64,000 nt of DNA from Pegoplata infirma (lineage: Eukaryota; Arthropoda; Insecta; Diptera; Anthomyiidae), in contig OY992536.1 in the NCBI GenBank assembly GCA_963921195.1, forward strand, positions 231,916,023-231,980,022, in the 5' to 3' direction. A model generated the notes under the pieces. It did not search any database. It had not been told where the DNA came from and saw only the letters and a program-made list of their open reading frames with translations. Below, in pieces: positions 1 to 9,550 of this stretch (position 1 is its first letter; every line of letters begins with the position of its first letter). A program made the translations under genes and the position numbers.

Positions 1-3
1 AAC

Positions 4-532
4 TAGTGCCTACGGTCAGTATCGTAGAACCGGGAATACCGGTATTCCCGGTTCTCGGTATTACCGGGAAATGGTACCGGTTTCCCGGTTCTTAATTCAT
101 TCCCGGTATTCCCGGGAATACCGGTATTCCCGGTTCCGGTTCTGACGGTATTCCCGGGACTACCGGTATGTATATTTTGTAAAATTCAATTTTTTTCTTT
201 GCTTTTACCAAAAAAGTACAAAACATGTGAAAAATACCATTTCCATTTAATTTTTTGAAGTTAAGAAAAAACAGTTACATGATTTTCAAATAATTTTAGA
301 AACACAACTAAATATTTTTTAAATACTGATTAAATGGTGTAATTTAAATATTTTATGGTGTAATTTAAATATTTTATGGTATAGTATTTTTTTGGTTTTT
401 GAGAACCGGTACCAGGATCAGAACCGGGAATACCGGTATTCCCGGGAATATATCTAGAACCGGGAAACCGGTACCAGAACCGGGAATACCGGTATTCCCG
501 GGAATACCGAGAACCGGGAAATGGGGGCACTA
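4..532. mobile_element. hAT-like non-autonomous element with CCGGGAATACCGG palindromes
   Basis: The termini are TAGTGCC at the left and GGCACTA at the right. The interior at both ends is packed with palindromes built on CCGGGAATACC/GGTATTCCCGG, in inverted arrangement around a plain AT-rich core. The 8 bases after the right end are ATAAAAAC. The three bases that survive before the left end are AAC, as expected of an 8-bp target duplication cut by the window edge. It resembles 16243-21104 in its TAG start and CCCGGG-rich ends. The open frame at 330-554 is a by-product of the repeats. Confidence 0.6.
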
Positions 533-640
533 ATAAAAACTGAACATCAAACAAATGTGTTTTCTTTTAAAAACGACTAAACGGAAAACTTTTTAAATAA
601 ACTACAAACAGTTTATGACATAATTTTTTAAGTGTATTAG

Positions 641-736
641 CACAGACTAATACAGACTCGACATAAGTGACAAGTGTCAAAAAAGTAGTTCTGAACCATA
701 TGGTTAATATTTTCAAATTATTCTACGAATTAGGTT
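641..736 (+). mobile_element. 5' fragment of the CACAGACTA MITE
   Basis: This matches the first ~95 bases of the complete copy at 32311-32610 and the inverse of the end of 1262-1550. It stops abruptly after GAATTAGGTT, where a CACTCAAAAAAG terminus begins at 737. A later insertion or deletion probably removed the rest. Together with 1262-1550 it forms an inverted pair. Confidence 0.7.
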
Positions 737-2090
737 CACTCAAAAAAGTATGTCGGTAAAATCTACTACAAAAGACAGTTGTTTTGACTACATTTTGTTG
801 TTGAAAAGGCGTCCACTACACATTACGGTAAAAACAACTGAATATGTTGTTGTTTTTAACTATTGATTTTCAACTACAAAATGTAGTAAAAACTACTACA
901 AAAGACGGTATACAGTTGTTTTTATTACACTTGCCTGAAATTTTATTTAAAAATTTTTTTAAACGTTTAAGTGATTGATTTTTATTTATTTAAAAAGCAA
1001 TACATTTCAGTTGGTTGTATAGAATTTCGACATGAAATTAAAATTTTTTGGTATATTTATCTGGAATTATAGAAGAAAAAAATTATATTAATAAAATGTT
1101 AAACAAAATAAATTGATTGTATTTACCTTTGTTTTTTTAATAGTTTATTTAAAATTTTCACCGCTACTGATCAAAATTTGTCTAAAAAAAAAAAAAACGA
1201 AAAATTGATTTATAAAAAAAAAAATTAATTTGCAATGTTTCAAAAAAGTATATACCTGTTCCACAGACTAAATACAGACTCGACAGTAGAGTTTTATAAG
1301 AAAAAATGGGGAAAAACTAAGCGATTTTTGGAGAAAACACAGCGGTTTTTAGGCCGTTTTACGCTAACATGGCAACACTTTCTACGACTTAGGAGTGAGT
1401 GAAACAACAAAAACCGATCTTTCATCCATTTTTCTTATGGCGCGTTATATCAGTTTTCTCTTTCTAACCTAATTCGTAGAATAGTTTAAAAATGGTTCAA
1501 GAATACTTTTTTGACACCTGTCACTTATGTCGAGTCTGTATTAGTCTGTGCCTGTTCTGTTGTGTATACAAAGAAAAGAAAGATGGCACGCTCATAAGAA
1601 AACAAAACACTGCATACATTTTATTTTGGTATTTTCCGAATGGTTTTTACGCACGCTTGTGAGCGCTATATTATACACACTTGTTATCTCATTTATCCAC
1701 TTATTTTCTTTCGCTCAAAAATATTTTTCCAAAAACATATTTTTTGTTATAATTAAATTTAATTAATTGTAATTTAATTTATTTAGATATTATTTATTTG
1801 GTATAAAAATAATTCCTTCCGCATCCCGCACGACCAACTCGTTCGACACATTCGTTTGCAATAAAAAAATAGAAAAAAACGAGTTTTTAGAAAAAAACTA
1901 AAAACAACTACATAAATCAACTATTGCTACAGTGTAGTATATTTGTTGTAGTTATTTTTTTAAACTACTACAAAAAAAAGTTGTTTGAGATTTTTTCATA
2001 CAAAAACGACCGAAATTGTAGTTAAAAACAACAGCTACTACTTACTACAGAAACGACCTTCATGTAGTAACTGCAATAATTTTCTGAGTG
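737..2090. mobile_element. Possible CAC/GTG-type element with inserted MITE
   Basis: The region begins CACTCAAAAAAGTATGTCGG and ends in ATAATTTTCTGAGTG followed by TA. Both ends carry ACTAC/GTAGT-rich sequence like that in 2225-2981. The flanking dinucleotides do not match (TT left, TA right), so the two ends may belong to different copies or the left flank is damaged. It contains the complete MITE 1262-1550. No supported gene. Confidence 0.35.
1262..1550 (-). mobile_element. Complete CACAGACTA MITE, 289 bp, 7-bp target duplication
   Basis: The terminal inverted repeats are CACAGACTAAATACAG at the left and CTGTATTAGTCTGTG at the right. The same 7 bases, CCTGTTC, flank the element at 1255-1261 and 1551-1557. 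The interior matches 32311-32610 in reverse orientation throughout. No transposase is encoded. A 7-bp duplication is unusual: hAT makes 8 and Harbinger makes 3. The superfamily is left open. Confidence 0.85.
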
Positions 2091-2224
2091 TACTCTCTTT
2101 ACATACGATGACCATAATGGGCTCTAATTTTGAATCCAAAAAAATTGGTGTTCCCGAAAATTTTAAAAATGCTCATATTAACTGCCTATACGACATAAAA
2201 ATGTGAAGAGTGTTAGCGATACTA

Positions 2225-2981
2225 CACTCAGAAAATTATGTAAGTTACTACATGTTAATTAATTGTGTATTTTACAGTAGTTAGTTGTTTTCAACTACAA
2301 AGTCAGTTGTTTTTGTATGAAAAATATCAAACAACTATTTCTGTTAGTTATTTTAAGTATTTTTTTTGAATAACCCTGCAAAAAAAGTCATTACCACTTC
2401 TCAGTGGAGTGCTTTAAAACTATAACAAATGTAATGAAATACAACAAAAATAACAAAAAACACAAGAAAAAAACACACAAACAGTTTTTTCTACTCCAGA
2501 ATACATAGATATTCAGCACTTAACTCATTACCTATCGCGACACCTCCATACAAATGTAAGTAGATATTCAGTAGATAAGAACTACTCCGTGGAAGTAGTT
2601 GGAAGTTGTTTGAAAGCTCGGAGTACTTCTTATCTACTGAATATCTACTTACATTTGTATGGGAGTGTCGCGGAAGGTAATGAGTTAAGTGCTGAATAAC
2701 AACTTTTTATGAAGTAGAAAAAACTGTTTGTGTGTTTTTTTCTTGTGTTTTTTGTTATTTTTGTTGTATTTCATTACATTTGTTATAGTTTTAAAGCACT
2801 CCAAATAGAAGTACTCCGCACTTTTTTTGCTGGGAACTAACAAAAAAGTAAAAAGTAAACTTAAAATAACTAACATTGTAAGTTGATTTAACTGAAAAAG
2901 TAGTTGACCCCAAAACAACTTACAAAGTAGTTATTTTAACTGACATTTTCAGTTGATTTTACTTACATAATTTTTTGAGTG
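2225..2981. mobile_element. CAC/GTG-type MITE flanked by TA
   Basis: The left end is CACTCAGAAAATTATGTAAG and the right end is its near-perfect inverse, CTTACATAATTTTTTGAGTG; TA flanks each side. Subterminal tracts of ACTAC, AGTTGTTTT and AACAACT repeat in inverted order. It is closely related to 15324-15893. Relative to that copy it has gained a ~460-bp foldback at 2374-2834. Confidence 0.85.
2374..2834. mobile_element. Nested foldback element with CCCTGCAAAAAAAGT end
   Basis: This is a long hairpin whose two halves mirror each other around position 2604: CCCTGCAAAAAAAGT pairs with ACTTTTTTTGCTGGG, GGAGTGCTTTAAAAC with its inverse at ~2802, and CCATACAAATGTAAGTAG with its inverse at ~2662. 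The arms are about 200 bp. The sister element at 15324-15893 lacks it, so it is a later insertion. A CCCTGCAAAAAAAGT terminus recurs alone at 12373. The target duplication is unclear. Confidence 0.8.
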
Positions 2982-3044
2982 TATGGACAAAAAATTGGCT
3001 CCGTTTTGCTCTATCTTGGTTAGTTTTTTTAAGTTTTTTATGCA

Positions 3045-3235
3045 ATGAATGAATAAGCCATTCGATTTTTCAAATTGAATGAAAAGAAAATCGATTGCAT
3101 TCGCAAGTGAATGCATTCGATTTTTAAAATTCGAATGAAAAAAAATCGAATGCATTCGATTTTTGAAAGTCGAATGAAAAATAAAACGAATGCATTCTAT
3201 ATTTATAAATCGAATGAATCTAAAGTGAATTCATT
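3045..3235. repeat. Degenerate tandem ATGCATTCGA repeat
   Basis: About five irregular copies of GAATGCATTCGATTTTT with intervening TCGAATGAAAA, at roughly 30-60 bp spacing. The core ATGCAT/TTCGAA strings are palindromic. No coding signal. Confidence 0.7.
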
Positions 3236-3324
3236 CAATTCGCTAAAATGTGATTGGGGAATACAATCACTTAATTTTCACTCAGAATGACAAATCGAAT
3301 TAAGGAATGAAATCCTTCGAAGCT

Positions 3325-3548
3325 CTGGATCATATGGACTGTGTCATTTTGTACACAACCATATGATCAAAATCTCGTTCAAACGAGGTTTCACCTCAGG
3401 TGTGAAATGGGTATTAAGGCCTATTCACACCTGAGGTGAAATCTCGTTCGAACGAGATTTCGATCATATGGTCTGTATCATTTTACACACAACTATATGA
3501 TCGAAATCTTGTTCGAACGAGATTTCACCTCAGGTGTGAATTGGGTAT
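3325..3548. repeat. Compound palindrome (GATCATATGG / TTCGAACGA modules)
   Basis: GATCATATGG, AATCTCGTTCGAACGAGATT and TTCACCTCAGGTGTGAA occur two or three times in alternating orientation, so the stretch can fold on itself in several registers. The module TCACACCTGAGGTGA is itself palindromic. It looks like a foldback MITE followed by a partial tandem copy. TAATGGGTATT-like strings border the modules. Confidence 0.7.
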
Positions 3549-3584
3549 TAGCCACAAAATTACTTAACAAAGTATTTTTGTCAC

Positions 3585-3838
3585 TCAGAAAATTTTTCAC
3601 AAAAAAAATTTTTCACTCTAAAAAATTTTACACTCAAAAAAAAATAATTAGTACAAAGTAAAATAACTTACGAAAAAAATTTTACACTCAAAAAAAAATA
3701 TTAATAATTTTTCTTCAAAATAAAATATTTCTAATCAAAATTGTTAATTTTTTTCACGTTAGAAAATTTACTACCCCTTAAAAAGGCCATTGTGGAAGGT
3801 ATTCAAAGATTCGGCAAAGTCGAATTTAACTTTTCCTG
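3585..3838 (+). repeat. Left arm of inverted repeat enclosing gene 1
   Basis: This pairs with 5835-6075 in inverted orientation. For example, TAGAAAATTTACTACCCCTT here matches the inverse of AAGTGATAGTAAATTTTCTA there, and AAGTCGAATTTAACTTTTC matches the inverse of the right arm's beginning. The arms are symmetric around ~4836. It holds several CACTCAAAA ends and a GGCAAAGTCGAATTTAAC string that recurs near 33615 as a dispersed repeat. Confidence 0.75.
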
Positions 3839-4648
3839 TTTTATGAAATCAGCTCTTACCGCTCCCGTTATGCCTCCTACAGTGGTCAAAAGCAAGACCG
3901 ACCCGTATTTATTTTTACCACCCAAATTTTTTTCGAACGTACCTACCTTATCTCCCTAAAAAGGCTCCTATACAAAATGACGTTTTGATAAAATCTGCCA
4001 CCACCCCTCTAACTGTCCCATGGGTGCCCCTAGAGAAGTCAAATATTTGACCGACCCCCAATATTTTTTCAAAACATACCTACCCTCTATCTTTAACCCT
4101 TAGCGTTACAATTTCGTGAAGAAAATTTGTTAAAATATTGATAAAAAATAAAAACATTGTATGGGAACCACTTTAAAGGTTAAAAATAAAGGATATGTAC
4201 GTAAGAACGCTGGGGCTCAAAAAATATTTGGGATCGGTCATACACTTGACTTCTCTGGGAATGGGAATGCCGCCAAAAAAAGTGCATTTTTGTCAAGAGT
4301 CATAGGTTTTCCGCTTTTTTAAATTTTTTTTTTAAATTTCCAAAAATTTATTTCAAATAGATTTCTTTAAATTTGAATTTATATTTTTTTTGAGATATTT
4401 TTGAAATGTTCCTTCAAAATTTTTGAAATAATCCTCGTATTTGTCTTAATTTCAAACAAATTTCTTAGTAAATTATTATCTGTTTGTTTAGTAGATGATA
4501 ACCCCCAATGACAAGCGTGTGGATTAAATAAGATTTTAAATGGTTTCGCCGCATACATTTTCATTCAAAAATTTAGTTTCATTAAGATATTTGTAGACAA
4601 AACATCATAACCAACTAGAAGTGTATTACTTAAATATTAGAATTAGAA
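3839..4648. other. Repeat-derived spacer and presumed upstream region of gene 1
   Basis: From ~4000 to ~4260 a fragment with CCCTAGAGAAGTCAAATATTTGACCGACCCCC is followed by an inverted version containing GATCGGTCATACACTTGACTTCTC, related to 47115-47160. The ~250 bases before the gene 1 ATG are AT-rich. I found no canonical TATA box at the usual distance and no clear regulatory motif. Confidence 0.5.
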
Positions 4649-5533
4649 ATGTTTAAATTTCATGCATTTTATACGGGAATACTACTTTGTGTATGTGTAA
4701 TTCAAACTATAGATGCCGGTTATACAAGTGAAGAAACCGATGAGAAATCAAAATCATTATATAGTGCAGTAACCTCTATATTGGGTTCTACAGAGAATAG
4801 CAAACATCACCAGAAGCATACATATGATGGTCCACCATGTGCTAGTGGGGGATGTCCATTGACAGGAAATAATATAGCAGTTATTGGTTATGGTTCACCA
4901 TCACCTACAAATCCTTGTTCCGGTTCCGCTGGTTGCCCATTTGCGCCTAAGGCTCCAAGTTATGGTTATCCATTAGCTCCAGAAGTAACTGCAGTACCAA
5001 CTGGACATACAAATGGAGGTCATGGTAGTCTTCCACCAATACCACCATCCTCGTATCCATTACCTTATGCACAACAACCACCTTCGGGAACTTTTAGTAG
5101 TCCAGGTTCCTATGCATCTATACCACACCAGGTACCTGCATCAGGTGCATATGGTTCTTATCCTGGTTCACCGGTACCAAATCAAGTTTCTACATCGGGT
5201 GCATATGGTAGCACATCTCCTTATTCTGGTTTTGAACCTCATCATGGTTATGCTCCTCCGCCTGGTTATACTCAGCCCGGTTATACTCAGCCCGGCTATA
5301 CTCAGCCGGGTTATACTCAGCCTGCTCCGTATTCCAATTATAATAGTCAGCCTGGCCATTATGGATATCAGGGACCGCGCGGGTACAGTGTTTTAGATCA
5401 TTCTTTAAAAACAAATTCCGAATATACTGAAGTTGGTTCTCATACTGGTCCTTTACAGCAAGCCAATAATGGTAATGGCTATGGAAGTGGTTATGGTGGC
5501 TATAATGGTCTTTATAATAGACCAGGATTTTAA
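4649..5533 (+). CDS. Secreted Gly/Pro/Tyr-rich structural-type protein (294 aa)
   Basis: A complete single-exon frame. Residues 1-23 form a signal peptide: a hydrophobic core ILLCVCVIQT, then a likely cut after IDA. The acidic stretch 26-35 is followed by two small Cys pairs, CASGGCPL (C64, C69) and CSGSAGCPF (C90, C96). Residues 100-200 are rich in Pro, Ser, Gly and Tyr, with a repeated SGAYGS unit. Four perfect GYTQP repeats lie at 206-225. The tail is Gly/Tyr/Asn-rich (YGSGYGGYNGLYN). There are no membrane segments after the signal and no catalytic domain. Composition resembles insect extracellular matrix proteins such as eggshell, cuticle or glue proteins; this is resemblance of style only and I do not recognise the family. 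The start is the first ATG after stops, in AGAAATG context. Overlapping frames on both strands are shadows. The gene sits between inverted repeat arms 3585-3838 and 5835-6075. Certainty that it is a real gene is high; function is unknown. Confidence 0.88.
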   Translation: MFKFHAFYTGILLCVCVIQTIDAGYTSEETDEKSKSLYSAVTSILGSTENSKHHQKHTYDGPPCASGGCPLTGNNIAVIGYGSPSPTNPCSGSAGCPFAPKAPSYGYPLAPEVTAVPTGHTNGGHGSLPPIPPSSYPLPYAQQPPSGTFSSPGSYASIPHQVPASGAYGSYPGSPVPNQVSTSGAYGSTSPYSGFEPHHGYAPPPGYTQPGYTQPGYTQPGYTQPAPYSNYNSQPGHYGYQGPRGYSVLDHSLKTNSEYTEVGSHTGPLQQANNGNGYGSGYGGYNGLYNRPGF

Positions 5534-5578
5534 GATTAATTTATTAATAAGATTTTATTATCAATTACTTTTGTCATC

Positions 5579-5584
5579 AATAAA
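5579..5584 (+). terminator. AATAAA poly(A) signal of gene 1
   Basis: AATAAA lies 46 bases past the TAA stop in an AT-rich 3' region. This is a typical short insect 3' UTR. Confidence 0.7.
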
Positions 5585-5834
5585 AATAATTAATTTATTA
5601 GTTATTTATTAAAAAGACGTGTTATAAAAGATATTGAAAACAAAACAAGTAAGAATTTTAAATTCGGCTGTGCCAAATCTTTTATACTATCCACGCCTAA
5701 AAAAGGGGGCGGGCCAAAAAGAGACGTTCCATAATCCCCTGAGTTCAAGCGCAGTACTTTGACCTTCTTCTGATTTAAAAAAATTTTATTTGTTCAACAA
5801 AAATACCAAAAAAAAAAAAAACACTTTAAAAGAG

Positions 5835-6075
5835 TAGAAAAGTTAAATTGGACTAGGCCGAATTCATGAATACCCTCCACAATGCCCTTTTTAAGTGATA
5901 GTAAATTTTCTAAGGTGAACAAATTTAACAATTTTGATTAGAAATATTATATTTTTAATAAAAAAATTTTTTAGTCATTTTTGTAAAAAAAAAATAACTA
6001 AATTTATTTTTGAGTGTACAGTTTTTTTGAGTGTAATTTTGTTTTTAGTGTAAAAATAGTTTCGAGTGCTAAAAC
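5835..6075 (-). repeat. Right arm of inverted repeat enclosing gene 1
   Basis: The inverse of 3585-3838. It includes AGGCCGAATTCATGAATACCC, the counterpart of the left arm's GGTATTCAAAGATTCGGC. It ends in clustered GAGTGTA strings that mirror the TACACTC strings of the left arm. Confidence 0.75.
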
Positions 6076-7998
6076 TATACCTTCTAAAATATTTTTGTGA
6101 CTGACCAATGTTTTAAAAATTGGGTTAACGGCTTTTCAACACGTGAAGGTGAAGTGAAACCAATCTGAAATTCTCGGTTTTGCTAACAACTTTTGAACTA
6201 CAGGACCAAAAAAATTGTCTCAGGCCAGGGGAACGACATATGAGGAGTTTTGATGGCACATCGATGAAAGTTGGCATAAATAGTAGCTATTTAAGAATAA
6301 GAAATTCATTCGCGTCAATTAAATCGCGCAAGGGGGTCAAAAGTTATGGCGGTTTTAAGATTTGGCGGTTTTAAAAATCTTAAAAATATTAAAAAAAAAT
6401 TTCTTTCTACACATTTGTTGCATGCGTTATTAAAACATGCCAGGATATATAATTTCTTCTAAAATATATGATATAAATTTAACCCTTTAATGACCAAACG
6501 ATTTAAAAAAAAAATATCTAAGTACCTAAAATCGCGATTAATTCGCGGTAAAAGAAAAGTTTCACAATTTTTTATAACATATTTAGGCAATGCGCGTTGG
6601 TATTACTGAAAAAATCACGGAAGATCGTATCATTGTACCAGTAGTTTAAAAAAATCGGTGATGCTTTTTTATAACAAGAAAATTTAATATGGTCCGAAAA
6701 ATCTATAATCATCAAAATTTTTTAACCCGCCTCTGATTTTATGATGACACATCAAGTGGGCTTTCATTTAAAAAAAATTTCATCCGATTTCGTGTAAAGC
6801 CTTGGATGTGCCAGATCAAAACAGGTTTAGATAAAATCATCGCGCTTTCCGCTCAGAATGGCTTAAAGTAAAAAGTCAACAACCAAATAAGTTCTACTCG
6901 TTAAAGCACTTTTTTTGGTGTATTAAAATCAACATGATGCATTAATTGCTACTAAAAAAAATAGGAAACAGATTTGCAAATTTCGCACAATTTTCAAAAA
7001 TGCCATAAAATTTTTGCAATTTATTTTTTATAAACCCGCCAGTGATTCTTTTATGTAAACTCACAAAAAATTCGGTTTACGCAAGAGTCCACCAAATTTC
7101 GAATGAAACCGCGAATGTGCCTCGCGAAAAACTGGTATTTAAAAAAAAAACGTTTTTTCTTTCGAACTTCGATCTGCTGAAACTCCTTAACTATTCGTGG
7201 CACATTAACGGGATTAATTCCAAAATGTAAAGAATTACAACAGCTACCAACTCTAGTTCAACTTTTTTCATTTTATAGAGGGGACCGAAATCCCTGATCA
7301 ATAAACCTCGAAAATTTAAAAACTCTTAATTTTTGGTTTCAAAACTTAACCGTCTTATAACTTCTTACCAAGCGATGAAGCATCTATCAAACCAACATTA
7401 AAATAATCTCTTGTAGTATGTACTGACTTTGTATTATGCCGGAAAAGATTGAAATAAAAGGAGAACTTAAAAAAAAGCGAAAGAAGGTAAAAACTATGGA
7501 TTATTTCAAGTCATTTTTATCGATTTTTCAATTTTAACCCTCTGTAACTTTTACGGATAAAGTTGGGTAATCCTTAAACATTGCTCAATGATGGTTCAAG
7601 ATCTTGTTTACACAACTGCATTTACAGTTTTTCTAAATTCCAAAAAATGCCGGTGTTTTTAAACATTTATTTCAGTTTCACTGACAATGAGTTGAAATTT
7701 AAAAAAGATTTTGTGATATACACACAAAAAAAAATCGAGGTAATATTACCTAAAAACATGGTATAACTTTATCTAAGTGCCAAGATAACATAGAGCCTAC
7801 AAAGTTTTTAGACAATATTACAAAAAAGCCAAGGTGATTTTTAAAAAATTATATGTTCGAAAAATTAACTATGCTTTTAGGAAATATTCCTAGTAAACTT
7901 TGTAAACATTACAAAGTTTATTAAAGTAAATATTTATACATAAACTTTGGTAATTTATCTATTTTATTTTGTTAATAAGCAAACTATTAATAATTCCA
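6076..7998. other. AT-rich intergenic DNA without supported gene
   Basis: Many short frames, none with a signal, a domain or credible composition. It contains phrases typical of decayed dispersed repeats (gaacatttt, aaatcgcga, ttcgtgtaaagcc). Beginning at 7999 is an unpaired terminus, CACTCAAATAAAAAA, flanked by CA; the other end of that element was not found. Confidence 0.5.
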
Positions 7999-8104
7999 CA
8001 CTCAAATAAAAAATATAATTGATTTTATTATGTTTTTATTTGTAAAAAAATATTTTATTTCAATTGTGAATTACAATTGTTTGTTATATTTAAAGAATAT
8101 TCTG

Positions 8105-9515
8105 AGACACTTTTTCTACAGAAATAATCCCAGATACTGAGACTTTTTCTATAGGAAAAATGTCTCAGAATCTGAGACTTTTTCTATAGGAAAAATGTCT
8201 CAGAATCTGAGACTTTTTCTATAGGAAAAATGTCTCAGAATCTGAGACTTTTTCTATAGGAAAAATGTCTCAGAATCTGAGACTTTTTCTATAGGAAAAA
8301 TGTCTCAGAATCTGAGACTTTTTCTATAGGAAAAATGTCTCAGAATCTGAGACTTTTTCTATAGGAAAAATGTCTCAGAATCTGAGACTTTTTCTATAGG
8401 AAAAATGTCTCAGAATCTGAGACTTTTTCTATAGGAAAAATGTCTCAGAATCTGAGACTTTTTCTATAGGAAAAATGTCTCAGAATCTGAGACTTTTTCT
8501 ATAGAAAAATTTTTCAGAATCTGAGACTTTTTCTATAGGAAAAATGTCTCAGAATCTGAGACTTTTTCTATAGGAAAAATGTCTCAGAATCTGAGACTTT
8601 TTCTATAGGAAAAATGTCTCAGAATCTGAGACTTTTTCTATAGGAAAAATGTCTCAGAATCTGAGACTTTTTCTATAGGAAAAATGTCTCAGAATCTGAG
8701 ACTTTTTCTATAGGAAAAATGTCTCAGAATCTGAGACTTTTTCTATAGGAAAAATGTCTCAGAATCTGAGACTTTTTCTATAGGAAAAATGTCTCAGAAT
8801 CTGAGACTTTTTCTATAGGAAAAATGTCTCAGAATCTGAGACTTTTTCTATAGGAAAAATGTCTCAGAATCTGAGACTTTTTCTATAGGAAAAATGTCTC
8901 AGAATCTGAGACTTTTTCTATAGGAAAAATGTTTCAGAATCTGAGACTTTTTCTATAGGAAAAATGTCTCAGAATCTGAGACTTTTTCTATAGGAAAAAT
9001 GTCTCAGAATCTGAGACTTTTTCTATAGAAAAAATGTCTCAGAATCTGAGACTTTTTCTATAGGAAAAATGTCTCAGAATCGGAGACTTTTTCTATAGGA
9101 AAAATGTCTCAGAATCTGAGACTTTTTCTATAGGAAAAATGTCTCAGAATCTGAGACTTTTTCAATAGGAAAAATGTCTCTGAATCTGAGACTTTTTCTA
9201 TAGGAAAAATGTCTCAGAATCTGAGACTTTTTCTATAGGAAAAATGTCTCAGAATCTGAGACTTTTTCTATAGGAAAAATGTCTCAGAATCTGAGACTTT
9301 TTCTATAGTTAAAATGTCTCAGAATCTGAGACTTTTTCTATAGGAAAAATGTCTCAGAATCTGAGACTTTTTCTATAGGAAAAATGTCTCAGAATCTGAG
9401 ACTTTTTCTATAGGAAAAATGTCTCAGAATCTGAGACTTTTTCTATAGGAAAAATGTCTCAGAATCTGAGACTTTTTCTATAGGAGACATGTCTCAAAAT
9501 CTGAGACTTTTCCTA
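8105..9515 (+). repeat. 35-bp palindromic satellite, orientation 1 (~40 copies)
   Basis: Each 35-bp unit has two parts: the perfect 17-bp palindrome GTCTCAGAATCTGAGAC (8-bp arms around one A) and TTTTTCTATAGGAAAAAT, a near-palindrome centred on CTATAG. Copies are almost identical through the array. Isolated variants occur (GTTTCAG near 8930, CGGAGAC near 9080, TTCAATAGG near 9163, ATAGTTAAA near 9305). The first two units (8105-8160) are degenerate, as expected at an array edge. No open frame of interest. Confidence 0.97.
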
Positions 9516-9550
9516 TAGAAAAAGTCTCAGATTCTGAGACATGTCTCCTA
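9481..9550. repeat. Symmetric inversion point of the satellite
   Basis: A 70-bp inverted repeat with its centre between 9515 and 9516, exactly in CTATAG. Position 9481 pairs with 9550 and the 35-bp arms differ at two positions (9497/9534 and 9512/9519). Both arms carry the rare variant GGAGACATGTCTC in place of GGAAAAATGTCTC, so the mirror image includes a private variant. Left of it all units read GTCTCAGAATC; right of it they read GATTCTGAGAC. Confidence 0.93.

Noticed and set aside
4380..4648. A TCACGT chorion-type promoter element upstream of gene 1, checked because of its eggshell-like composition
   Set aside because: I found no TCACGT in the near upstream region of genes 1, 2 or 3, so eggshell expression is not supported by sequence.
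5013..5414. Frames of 63-127 aa on both strands within gene 1
   Set aside because: They are shadows of the GYTQP-rich coding region and have no independent signal.
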